A stretch of 64,000 nucleotides of DNA, from positions 1,139,001 to 1,203,000 of the forward strand of contig NC_008209.1 in assembly GCF_000014045.1 (NCBI RefSeq), written 5' to 3'. Every line of letters begins with the position of its first letter. Positions within the stretch are counted from its first letter, which is position 1. The stretch comes from Roseobacter denitrificans OCh 114. Lineage in GTDB: Bacteria; Pseudomonadota; Alphaproteobacteria; Rhodobacterales; Rhodobacteraceae. This document shows positions 18,150 to 26,207 of the stretch, one piece after another. A model generated the notes under the pieces. The model had not been told where the DNA came from. It did not search any database and was given only the letters and a program-made list of their open reading frames with translations. Both the position numbers and the translations under genes were made by a program.

Positions 18150-19649
18150 CTAGGCATTGATGCGGTAGCTGATCGCCTCAGCCACATGTGGCTTGCGCAC
18201 GCCTTCCGAATGATCGAGATCGGCAATCGTGCGCGCCACCCGCATGACCCGGTGATACCCGCGCGCGGACATCCGGAACTTCTCGGCAGCGCGCAGCAAC
18301 AGATCGCGTCCTTCCGCATCCGGCGCTGCGATTTCTTCCAGCGCTTCGCCCTCGATATCCGCGTTGGAGCGGATGCCGTCATGGGTCGCAAAACGCGCGG
18401 ACTGTCGTTCACATGCGCCCGCCACCCGCTGGGCGACCGTCTCGGAAGTATCGCCATTGGCGGGCAAATCGAGGTCTTCATAGCTTACAGGCGGCACATC
18501 AACGCGCAGATCAAACCGGTCGAGCAAGGGTCCAGATATGCGCCCCATGTAGTCCTCGCCGCAGGTCGGCACACGGGCGCAGGCGCGTTCGGCATCTGTC
18601 ATATAGCCGCATTTGCACGGGTTTGCCGCAGCGATCAGCATGAATTTGCAGGGGTATTTCACATGCGCATTGGCGCGTGATACCATGATGTTGCCGGTCT
18701 CAAGCGGCTGGCGCAGGGTTTCGAGCACATTGCGCGGGAATTCGGGCAATTCATCCATGAATAAAACCCCGTTGTGTGCCAGTGACACCTCGCCCGGTTT
18801 CGCAAGGCGTCCGCCACCGATGATCGCCGCCGTTGATGAGGTGTGATGCGGATCGCGAAACGGGCGTTGACGCGAAATACCGCCCTCGTCCAACAAGCCG
18901 GCAATCGAATGGATAATGGAGGTTTCCAGCGCTTCCTGTGCGCTCAGCGGGGGCAAAATACCGGGTAAACGCCGCGACAGCATGGATTTTCCCGATCCCG
19001 GCGGGCCAACCATCAGCATATGATGTCGCCCGGCGGCAGCGATTTCCAGCGCGCGTTTTGCACGTTCCTGACCGCGCACGTCGCGCAACTCGAGCGTCTT
19101 TTCCGGTGTGATCACTTCGCCGGGGTGGGAATCCGTGATCAGGTTCTGCCCGGTAAAATGGCGCACAACATCGCCCAGTGATCTGGCGGCGATGACCCGC
19201 GCACCACTGACCCAAGCCGCTTCTTTGCCGCACTCGGCAGGGCAAAGCAGGATGTTTTCCTCCTCGGCGGCGGTCATCGCCGCGGGCAAAGCACCCGTGA
19301 CCGGCACCAGTTTGCCGTCCAGTGACAGCTCGCCCAAAGAGACGACGGACAGGATCACGTCATGGGGAATGATGCTCAACTCCGCCAAAAGCGCCAGGGC
19401 GATGGGCAGATCGAAATGCCCACCTTCCTTCGGCAGATCGGCAGGGCTGAGGTTAATGGTGACCTTTTTGGAAGGGAAGGCGATGGCCATGCTCGCCAGC
19501 GCCGCGCGCACACGTTCCTTGGCTTCTGAGACCGCCTTGTCCGGCAGCCCCACGATGCTGAAACCCGGCAGACCCGGCGCCAGCGCACATTGAACTTCGA
19601 CGGGGCAGGCTTCGACGCCGCGAAAAGCAACTGAATAGGTAAGCGACAC
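18150..19649 (-). CDS. comM: YifB/ComM-type Mg-chelatase-like AAA+ ATPase
   Basis: A 499-residue protein of the ComM family. In naturally competent bacteria ComM is a hexameric helicase that promotes branch migration of incoming DNA. The N-terminal ChlI-like domain (FSIVGLPDKAVSEAKERVRA) is followed by an AAA+ core with Walker A (VGPPGSGKSML), Walker B (GVLFMDELPEF) and a C-terminal Mg-chelatase domain. Four cysteines in NPCKCGY...CARVPTC form a likely zinc site. Full length. Confidence 0.94.
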   Translation of the reverse strand: MSLTYSVAFRGVEACPVEVQCALAPGLPGFSIVGLPDKAVSEAKERVRAALASMAIAFPSKKVTINLSPADLPKEGGHFDLPIALALLAELSIIPHDVILSVVSLGELSLDGKLVPVTGALPAAMTAAEEENILLCPAECGKEAAWVSGARVIAARSLGDVVRHFTGQNLITDSHPGEVITPEKTLELRDVRGQERAKRALEIAAAGRHHMLMVGPPGSGKSMLSRRLPGILPPLSAQEALETSIIHSIAGLLDEGGISRQRPFRDPHHTSSTAAIIGGGRLAKPGEVSLAHNGVLFMDELPEFPRNVLETLRQPLETGNIMVSRANAHVKYPCKFMLIAAANPCKCGYMTDAERACARVPTCGEDYMGRISGPLLDRFDLRVDVPPVSYEDLDLPANGDTSETVAQRVAGACERQSARFATHDGIRSNADIEGEALEEIAAPDAEGRDLLLRAAEKFRMSARGYHRVMRVARTIADLDHSEGVRKPHVAEAISYRINA

Positions 19650-19728
19650 AGATATCCCCGAGGTTGGCGTGTTATGGTTAACGGCTACGTCAGGTGTGTT
19701 TACGAAAGGTTAAAGGCTCGTCGTGTTT

Positions 19729-20412
19729 TTAGCTTACGGGCCAGGGTTTTGTGCCGGTGCCCGCGGGGTAGGGAAATGGATCATAGGTGATTTTAAGCCC
19801 GTCCGACCGCCAGGCGCGAAAAGCCGGATCACGCAGGGTGCGCATGCAATAGTCCAGCGCCTGTTGCGATACCGGAAGGTCATAGCCGATGATGCGCGCC
19901 GCGACGGGGGCAAAGAAAACATCCGCCAGCGAATATGTATCAAACAGCCAGCCGTCTGCGTGGCCGGTCATCTTGAACGCGCCCTGCCACAGCTCTTGCA
20001 GGCGTTCCAGATCGCTCAGCACGGCGTCCTTTGCAACGAAACCCGTGTTCACATGCTGCAACTGCATCGGGCATTGCGAGCGCAGCGCGGAAAAGCCGGA
20101 GGCCATTTCAGCGCAAAGCCAGCGGGCGCGCATCCTTGCACTTGGCTCGCGCGGCCAAAGCCCGGCGTCGGGGTGCCGTTCGGCCAGTGTTTCGGCCATG
20201 GCGAGGCTTTCGCCCACGACATTGCCCTCGGGTGTTCTCAGAACGGGCACCAGTCGCGCAGGTGCCAATTGTGCAATGTCTTGCGCCATTGTGCCTGCAT
20301 AAAGCCCGACCATATGGGTGCGATGTGCAAGGCCGAATTTTTCCAGCATCAACCAGCCGCGCAATGACCAGCTTGAAAAAGTCCGATCGCCAATAAAAAG
20401 ATCATACGTCAT
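19729..20412 (-). CDS. Glutathione S-transferase family protein
   Basis: A 227-residue GST-fold protein. The thioredoxin-like N-terminal domain has FSSWSLRGWL, with Ser at the usual glutathione-activating position, and the cis-Pro motif LVPVLRTPEG, followed by GESLAMAETLAERHP. The C-terminal domain is helical. Substrate unknown; such proteins conjugate or reduce electrophiles. It lies 1.6 kb from gshB, but ComM separates them and no operon link is seen. Confidence 0.9.
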   Translation of the reverse strand: MTYDLFIGDRTFSSWSLRGWLMLEKFGLAHRTHMVGLYAGTMAQDIAQLAPARLVPVLRTPEGNVVGESLAMAETLAERHPDAGLWPREPSARMRARWLCAEMASGFSALRSQCPMQLQHVNTGFVAKDAVLSDLERLQELWQGAFKMTGHADGWLFDTYSLADVFFAPVAARIIGYDLPVSQQALDYCMRTLRDPAFRAWRSDGLKITYDPFPYPAGTGTKPWPVS

Positions 20413-20471
20413 GGCATCAGGCTACGGCCACCGGGTAAGGTTATGCCAATTCTATTTTGTGCGGCAGGGGA

Positions 20472-21053
20472 TCACGGTAAATGATTGATGTAGGGCACCG
20501 GGTCCGTGTCGCAGGTCCAGTTGATCTTGGTCACTGAGAAATTGTCGATCCTGTGGGACAGCGTATCATAGGCGGAAATCTGCAAGGCCCGCTGCACCTG
20601 TGTGAGGATCACGCCGAAATGGGCAACGGCGATGATGTCGCGCCCGGGATAGGCGTTGCTGATCCGCGTAACCGCGCTTTGCACGCGGGCGGCGGCGGTG
20701 TTCCAGCTTTCGCCGCCCGGGGCTGTCACGTGACCGGGATTTTCCCAGAAGGTGCGGCTTAAATCCGGATCCCGCGCGGCGATATCCTCAAAATGCATCC
20801 CGTCCCAGATACCGAAGTGCATTTCACGCAGATGCGGATCATGCGGCAACCGGTGATGAGCGGGGGTCTGCAATGCGTGGGCTGTATCGCGGGCTCTGGC
20901 CAGATCGGAGGACACCAGCACGGCGTCAGACGGCAGGTGCGCGCGCAGTCGCGCGATCTGGGCGGTATCCGACAGATCAGCGGGAACATCGCGCCAGCCC
21001 ACGAAAGACCTGGCATGGGTCGGGCCATGGCGCACCCAGTGCCAGACGGTCAT
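20472..21053 (-). CDS. cobC: Histidine phosphatase, probable alpha-ribazole phosphatase
   Basis: A 193-residue histidine-phosphatase-superfamily protein. The phospho-accepting RHG is in WVRHGPTHARSF near residue 8, and FGIWDGMHFEDIA matches the CobC/PhoE branch. A second conserved His is in VAHFGVIL. The ATG overlaps the cobU stop by 4 bases, which supports alpha-ribazole-5'-phosphate dephosphorylation in cobalamin lower-ligand assembly. Other small-phosphoester substrates cannot be excluded. Confidence 0.8.
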   Translation of the reverse strand: MTVWHWVRHGPTHARSFVGWRDVPADLSDTAQIARLRAHLPSDAVLVSSDLARARDTAHALQTPAHHRLPHDPHLREMHFGIWDGMHFEDIAARDPDLSRTFWENPGHVTAPGGESWNTAAARVQSAVTRISNAYPGRDIIAVAHFGVILTQVQRALQISAYDTLSHRIDNFSVTKINWTCDTDPVPYINHLP

Positions 21054-21571
21054 GCCAATGTCCCCTTGAGCACCAGTGGCAGACCTGCCGTGACAAGCAC
21101 GACCGTATCCGCCTGATCGGCCAGTGCGATATTGAGCCGGCCCTGTGCCTCACGAAACGTCCGCGCCATGGCATTGTCCGGCACGATTCCCTGACCGACC
21201 TCATTTGACACGACAACGACCGGCGCCCGGCATGTGCGGATCGCGTTGAGAAAGTCGGCTTGCGCCGCCTGCAGGTCCTTTTCATCCATCATTTGATTGG
21301 TCAGCCACATGGTCGCGCAATCAATCAGGACAGCTTGAGTCGGTTGTAACTGCGAAAGGGCCGATTGCAGCTCCGCGTCTGCCTCAATATTGAGCCACCG
21401 ATGGTCGCGACGCTTTTTATGAAAATTTATTTTGATTTTTATTTCGTCGTCAAAAATACGTGATGTCGCCAGGTAAACAGGCTCTAAGCCACTGTTTAAT
21501 GTATGGTTTTCGGCCCACAGCGATTTTCCGGATGCAGCGCCGCCAAGGACAAGAGACAGATTTGGCAACAT
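21050..21571 (-). CDS. cobU: Adenosylcobinamide kinase / guanylyltransferase
   Basis: A 173-residue bifunctional CobU/CobP enzyme that phosphorylates adenosylcobinamide and then adds GMP. Walker A is LVLGGAASGKSLWAE near the N-terminus; the RRDHRW segment carries the guanylylated His region; VVSNEVGQGIVPDNAMARTFRE is the diagnostic C-terminal motif. The start at 21571 begins the P-loop strand. A longer in-frame extension to 21709 would cross the rpoH start region and is rejected. Coupled to cobC. Confidence 0.93.
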   Translation of the reverse strand: MLPNLSLVLGGAASGKSLWAENHTLNSGLEPVYLATSRIFDDEIKIKINFHKKRRDHRWLNIEADAELQSALSQLQPTQAVLIDCATMWLTNQMMDEKDLQAAQADFLNAIRTCRAPVVVVSNEVGQGIVPDNAMARTFREAQGRLNIALADQADTVVLVTAGLPLVLKGTLA

Positions 21572-21668
21572 TTTATAAACCTTTGAAGTGAACCAATCGC
21601 TTCTAGACTGCGTATCTATTTCAAATGTGCACGGCAAGGTGTGCTTCATCTGACTGGGAGATGTCGCT

Positions 21669-22547
21669 ATGGCTTTGGACTCAACACGGGATATGGCTTT
21701 GTCGCGCAAGGCGATGAAAGCGGAACTGCTGGATGCGGAAACCGAGCTTGAACTCGCTTACGCGTGGCGGGACGAGCGTTGCGAGAAATCATTGCACCGA
21801 CTGATCACTGCCTACATGCGCCTCGCAATCTCCATGGCATCCAAATTCAAACGCTACGGCGCGCCCATGAATGACCTGATTCAGGAAGCAGGTCTGGGGC
21901 TCATGAAGGCTGCGGATAAGTTTGATCCGGACAGAGGCGTGCGCTTTTCAACTTATGCGGTGTGGTGGATCAAAGCCTCCATTCAGGACTACGTGATGCG
22001 CAATTGGTCCATGGTGCGTACCGGGTCGACCTCATCGCAAAAATCGCTCTTCTTCAACATGCGCCGCGTGCAGGCCAGACTGGAGCGTGAAAGCGCTGCA
22101 TCGGGCGAACCTTTGGACCGTCATCAGCTTCGGCAGATGATTTCAACCGAGATCGGCGTTCCGTTGCACGATGTCGAGATGATGGAAGGCCGCCTTTCGG
22201 GTTCCGACTATTCGTTGAATGCGACGCAATCGACGGAGGATGAGGGGCGCGAGTGGATTGACGCGCTGGAGGACGACTCCGCGCAGGCGGCCGAAACGGT
22301 TGAGCATCACCACGATACCGAACAGCTGCGTGCATGGTTGCTGCAAGCCATGAATGACCTGAACGAACGTGAGCGTTTCATCGTTCGCGAGCGCAAGTTG
22401 CGGGATGCACCGCGCACCTTGGAAAGCCTCGGTCAGGAGTTGAACCTCAGCAAGGAACGCGTGCGCCAGCTTGAGGCCGCAGCCTTCGGGAAAATGCGCA
22501 AGAGCCTTGAAAATCAATCCCGCGAGGTTTTGTATTTCCTCGACTGA
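21669..22547 (+). CDS. rpoH: RNA polymerase sigma-32 family factor, RpoHII type
   Basis: A 292-residue sigma-70-superfamily factor. Region 2 is clear: DLIQEAGLGLMKAADKFDPD and STYAVWWIKASIQDYVMRNW. The RpoH-box region QKSLFFNMRR follows. Region 4 has LNLSKERVRQLEAAAFGKMR. In Rhodobacter, RpoHII controls singlet-oxygen and heat responses, including cryB and glutathione genes; both kinds of gene occur in this window. GGGAG precedes the ATG. A weak ECF-like element, TGAACC (21589) and GTATCT (21612) spaced 17 bases, lies upstream and could reflect control by an RpoE-type factor; this is tentative. Confidence 0.9.
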   Translation: MALDSTRDMALSRKAMKAELLDAETELELAYAWRDERCEKSLHRLITAYMRLAISMASKFKRYGAPMNDLIQEAGLGLMKAADKFDPDRGVRFSTYAVWWIKASIQDYVMRNWSMVRTGSTSSQKSLFFNMRRVQARLERESAASGEPLDRHQLRQMISTEIGVPLHDVEMMEGRLSGSDYSLNATQSTEDEGREWIDALEDDSAQAAETVEHHHDTEQLRAWLLQAMNDLNERERFIVRERKLRDAPRTLESLGQELNLSKERVRQLEAAAFGKMRKSLENQSREVLYFLD

Positions 22548-23359
22548 TGCTCCGTAACGCACTTCTGGCAAGTTGTTGTGGCGTTGTCTTGTGCTTCGCC
22601 GCTTGGGCGGACGTTATTGTACCGCCGAGCGAAGCCTTCGAAGCGGATGTCGTGTTTCTAGGTGAGCAGCACGACAACCTGACGCACCACGAGGTTCAGG
22701 CGTCGTGGGTTGAGCAGTTGAGCGCAAGCGCGCTCGTGTTCGAAATGTTGACACGCGCGCAGGCGTCAAAAATCACCCCTGACAACAGGGTCGATCAGGC
22801 CACCCTGGGGGACGTGCTGGACTGGCAAGCATCCGGTTGGCCCGATTTTTCAATGTATTATCCGATATTTGCCGCAGCGCCCGAGGCGCCGGTTTTTGGC
22901 GCTGGTGTGCCGCGCGCCCAGTTGCGCGAGGTGATGAACGGGGACGTTGCCAGTCTCCTCGGGACCGACACCGCACAGCGCTTGGGCCTCGATCAGCCTT
23001 TGCCAGCCGCGCAGCAAACAGTGCGTGAGGCGTTGCAGCGCAGTGCCCATTGTGATGCCCTGCCCGAGGAATTGCTGCCCAAGATGGTCGATGTCCAGCG
23101 GTTGCGTGACGCGGCCCTCGCGCAGGCTGCGCTGCAGGCTTACGAACAGTTTGGTGGTCCTGTTATTGTGATCACCGGCAATGGCCATGCGCGCGCCGAT
23201 TGGGGCGCGCCGTTTATCCTTGGTCAAGCCGCACCCGATCTTTCAGTTTTCAGCCTTGGAAAAGGGGAAGCCGGCCGCATGCCTGATGGATCATTCACCT
23301 CAGTTGTGGATGGCCCAGCGGTGGATCGCGGCAGTCCCTGTGATGCCTTCGCAAAGTAA
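22547..23359 (+). CDS. ChaN-like haem-binding family protein
   Basis: A 270-residue protein with an N-terminal hydrophobic signal (about residues 5-21, LLASCCGVVLCFAAWA). The domain has VVFLGEQHDNLTHHEVQ near the start and VIVITGNGHARADWGAP near the end, both typical of the ChaN family, whose C. jejuni member binds haem. Probably exported; Cys10/Cys11 might be lipidated, but a clean lipobox is not evident. Its ATG overlaps the rpoH stop (TGATG), so it is expected to be co-translated with the sigma factor. Confidence 0.82.
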   Translation: MLRNALLASCCGVVLCFAAWADVIVPPSEAFEADVVFLGEQHDNLTHHEVQASWVEQLSASALVFEMLTRAQASKITPDNRVDQATLGDVLDWQASGWPDFSMYYPIFAAAPEAPVFGAGVPRAQLREVMNGDVASLLGTDTAQRLGLDQPLPAAQQTVREALQRSAHCDALPEELLPKMVDVQRLRDAALAQAALQAYEQFGGPVIVITGNGHARADWGAPFILGQAAPDLSVFSLGKGEAGRMPDGSFTSVVDGPAVDRGSPCDAFAK

Positions 23360-23428
23360 TCCGGGCTGGTGGAAATCAGCGTCTCGCCTTAAAGTCACCC
23401 CGTCAGGTTTCACGATCAAAGGTCCAAG

Positions 23429-24622
23429 ATGCTGAGCGATAAACACATTCTGCTGATTATTGGTGGCGGGATCGCGGCTTTCAAATCGCTCGATCTGATC
23501 CGCCGCCTGCGCGAGCATGGCGCGGTTGTGACGCCCGTTTTGACCAAGGCGGCCGAAGAATTCGTCACACCACTGTCCGTTTCCGCACTGGCGGGCGCGA
23601 AAGTATATCGCGACCTGTTTGACCTGACGGATGAGGCCGAGATGGGCCATATCCAGCTTAGCCGGGTTGCGGACCTTGTCGTTGTGGCGCCTGCGACGGC
23701 GGATCTGATGGCCAAGATGGCGCAAGGCCTCGCCAATGATCTGGCCAGTACGCTGCTGCTGGCAACGGATACGCCTGTGTTGATTGCACCCGCCATGAAC
23801 GTGCGCATGTGGGAACATGCCGCGACACAGCGTAATGCAGTCCGATTGCGCGCGGATGGGGTGCATATGGTGGGGCCGGTTTCCGGCGATATGGCTTGCG
23901 GTGAACATGGTCCCGGGCGCATGTCCGAGCCGATGGATATTCTGGCGGCCGTGACGGCGCATTTTCAGGACGGACCTTTGCAGGGCAAACATATCCTCGT
24001 GACGTCCGGTCCAACCCATGAACCCATTGATCCGGTGCGGTATATCGCAAACCGCTCCTCCGGCGCGCAGGGGGCGGCAATCGCCAGAGCGCTGCATGCA
24101 TTGGGTGCGAGGGTTTCGTTTGTCACCGGCCCGGCGGATGTGCCGCCCCCGGCGGGCGTCGATGTGGTGCGGGTTGAGACAGCGCAGCAGATGCTGGACG
24201 CGGTGCGTCAATCCCTGCCTGCGGATGCGGCAGTCTTCGCGGCTGCCGTCGCGGATTGGCGTGTGGCCTGCGCCAGTGACAGCAAACTGAAGAAAACGAG
24301 CGGCGCGCTGCCGGTGCTGACCTTTGCAGAGAACCCGGATATCCTGCACAGCATCTCGCACGCAAAGGACCAGCGCCCGAAACTTGTCATCGGTTTTGCC
24401 GCCGAAACCGACGATGTGGTGGAAAACGCGACGGCAAAGCGGCTGCGCAAAGGGTGCGACTGGATTGTTGCAAATGATGTATCGCCCCAGACCGGGATCA
24501 TGGGGGGGCAGGAGAACGCCGTGACCCTGATAGATGAAAAGGGCGCTGACACCTGGCCCAGAATGTCCAAAGACGCAGTGTCGCAACGCCTCGCTGCCCT
24601 GATCGCTCAGCGGTTGGCTTAA
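23429..24622 (+). CDS. coaBC: Bifunctional phosphopantothenoylcysteine decarboxylase / synthetase
   Basis: A 397-residue fusion catalysing two steps of coenzyme A synthesis. The N-terminal flavoprotein (CoaC) has [18 protein letters not shown] and the substrate motif PAMNVRMW. The C-terminal CoaB synthetase starts at [20 protein letters not shown] and includes AAVADWRV. Length is standard. AAAGG lies a few bases before the start. dut follows after 8 bases. Confidence 0.96.
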   Translation: MLSDKHILLIIGGGIAAFKSLDLIRRLREHGAVVTPVLTKAAEEFVTPLSVSALAGAKVYRDLFDLTDEAEMGHIQLSRVADLVVVAPATADLMAKMAQGLANDLASTLLLATDTPVLIAPAMNVRMWEHAATQRNAVRLRADGVHMVGPVSGDMACGEHGPGRMSEPMDILAAVTAHFQDGPLQGKHILVTSGPTHEPIDPVRYIANRSSGAQGAAIARALHALGARVSFVTGPADVPPPAGVDVVRVETAQQMLDAVRQSLPADAAVFAAAVADWRVACASDSKLKKTSGALPVLTFAENPDILHSISHAKDQRPKLVIGFAAETDDVVENATAKRLRKGCDWIVANDVSPQTGIMGGQENAVTLIDEKGADTWPRMSKDAVSQRLAALIAQRLA

Positions 24623-24630
24623 CGGAGGCC

Positions 24631-25089
24631 ATGGCTTTGGTATCCCTGAAACTGCAATGGGCTGACGGGGCCGACACATCGGTGCCGTTGCCTGCCTATG
24701 AGACATCCGGCGCGGCGGGTGCTGACATCCGCGCAAATTGTCCTGATGGGCCGGTCACACTGGCACCCGGCGCGCGCGCGCTTGTGCCAACAGGGCTGCG
24801 CATGGCCATTCCGCAGGGCTATGAGGTTCAGATCAGACCCCGGTCGGGCCTCGCGCTCCGGCACGGGATCACGCTGGTCAACAGCCCCGGCACCATCGAC
24901 AGCGATTACCGGGGGGCGGTCGGTGTGATCATGCAGAACCTTGGGGATGCCGCGTTTGAAATCACCCATGGGATGCGGATCGCGCAAATGGTGGTCGCGC
25001 CTGTTGTTCAGGCTAGCTTTGAATTGTCCGATAGCCTGAGCGAAACAGATCGTGGTTCAGGCGGGTTTGGGTCCACAGGAGGCGATTGA
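24631..25089 (+). CDS. dut: Deoxyuridine 5'-triphosphate nucleotidohydrolase
   Basis: A 152-residue trimeric dUTPase that converts dUTP to dUMP and diphosphate, keeping uracil out of DNA. All five family motifs appear: [36 protein letters not shown] and the C-terminal P-loop-like [17 protein letters not shown] lies just before the ATG. It is adjacent to coaBC, a very common pairing, and its stop overlaps the next start. Confidence 0.97.
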   Translation: MALVSLKLQWADGADTSVPLPAYETSGAAGADIRANCPDGPVTLAPGARALVPTGLRMAIPQGYEVQIRPRSGLALRHGITLVNSPGTIDSDYRGAVGVIMQNLGDAAFEITHGMRIAQMVVAPVVQASFELSDSLSETDRGSGGFGSTGGD

Positions 25090-26150
25090 TGCTATTGGTT
25101 TTTGGGCTATGCGCCGTTTTATGGGGCATTGGCAGCCTTATGGGCGCGCCGCGTTCCGCCCGCGCAATGATGATCGGCATCCTGTATGTCGGCGTTCTGG
25201 CCATGCATATCGCGTTGCCGGACCGCCACCCGCTGCGTTTGGCGACGGGTGAAAGTCCGGCGCTGTGGTTGCTGATCGGTGGTTTCGCGCTGGTGATCTT
25301 TTCATACCGTCAGGTGATCACGAGGCTGCGCACCCGCGCGAAAGCGGTCGAAAAGCAGAGCGACGACGCCCTCGACAGGCCGCTGTTCAATACCAGCGAG
25401 TTGAACCGTTACGCGCGGCATATGGTGCTGCGAGAAATTGGTGGTCCGGGGCAAAAACGGCTGAAAGAAGCAAAGGTTCTGGTCATCGGCGCGGGTGGGC
25501 TTGGTGCGCCCATTTTGCAGTATCTGGCGGCGGCTGGGGTCGGGACGATTGGTGTCATTGATGATGATATGGTCGAAAACGCTAACCTGCAGCGGCAGGT
25601 CATTCACCGCGATGCGTCGATTGGCATGGCCAAGGTGTTTTCCGCGCAGGCCGAAATGACGGCGCAAAACCCCTATGTCGAGGTGCGCCCCTACAACCGC
25701 CGCCTGACGGCGGATATCGCGGATGCGTTGTTTGAGGAGTACGACCTCGTTCTGGATGGGACGGATAATTTCGACACGCGCTATTTGGTGAACGAAACGG
25801 CGGTCAAAGCCGGTATTCCATTGATTTCAGGCGCATTAAGTCAGTGGGAAGGGCAGTTGAGCGTCTTTGACCCCGCCTATGGGGCCCCGTGTTACCGCTG
25901 CGTTTTCAAAAGCGCGCCTGCAGCCGAACTGGCCTCGTCCTGCGCGGAGGCGGGTGTGCTTGGCCCATTGCCGGGGGTGATCGGCACAATGATGGCGGTT
26001 GAGGCAATCAAGTTGATCACGGATGCAGGCACACCGCTGCGGGGCCAGATGCTGATCTATGACGCACTTTATGGTGAAAGCCGAACGATCGCCATCAAAC
26101 CACGTAGCGACTGCCCGAGTTGTGGACCACTTCAGGCGAAAGCGTCCTGA
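25089..26150 (+). CDS. HesA/MoeB/ThiF-family adenylyltransferase with N-terminal membrane segments
   Basis: A 353-residue E1-like enzyme. Residues 1-80 hold about three hydrophobic segments, unusual for MoeB. The ThiF domain follows (RYARHMVLREIGGPGQKRL). The ATP-binding motif is VIGAGGLGAPILQYLAAAG, and GTDNFDTRYLVNE carries the metal-binding Asp. Zinc cysteines are CYRC and CPSC; a candidate catalytic Cys is in ELASSCAEAGV. Members adenylate MoaD- or ThiS-like carriers for molybdopterin or thiamine synthesis. The ATG at 25089 overlaps the dut stop. Confidence 0.87.
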   Translation: MLLVFGLCAVLWGIGSLMGAPRSARAMMIGILYVGVLAMHIALPDRHPLRLATGESPALWLLIGGFALVIFSYRQVITRLRTRAKAVEKQSDDALDRPLFNTSELNRYARHMVLREIGGPGQKRLKEAKVLVIGAGGLGAPILQYLAAAGVGTIGVIDDDMVENANLQRQVIHRDASIGMAKVFSAQAEMTAQNPYVEVRPYNRRLTADIADALFEEYDLVLDGTDNFDTRYLVNETAVKAGIPLISGALSQWEGQLSVFDPAYGAPCYRCVFKSAPAAELASSCAEAGVLGPLPGVIGTMMAVEAIKLITDAGTPLRGQMLIYDALYGESRTIAIKPRSDCPSCGPLQAKAS

Positions 26151-26207
26151 TCCGCACGGTTGCTCTGGCGTCTGACGCGCCCTAGCTATGCAAGAACAAG
26201 GAGAGCC

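Noticed and set aside
23300..24736. 478-codon open frame opposite coaBC
   Set aside because: Antisense shadow; the sense strand encodes all coaBC motifs.
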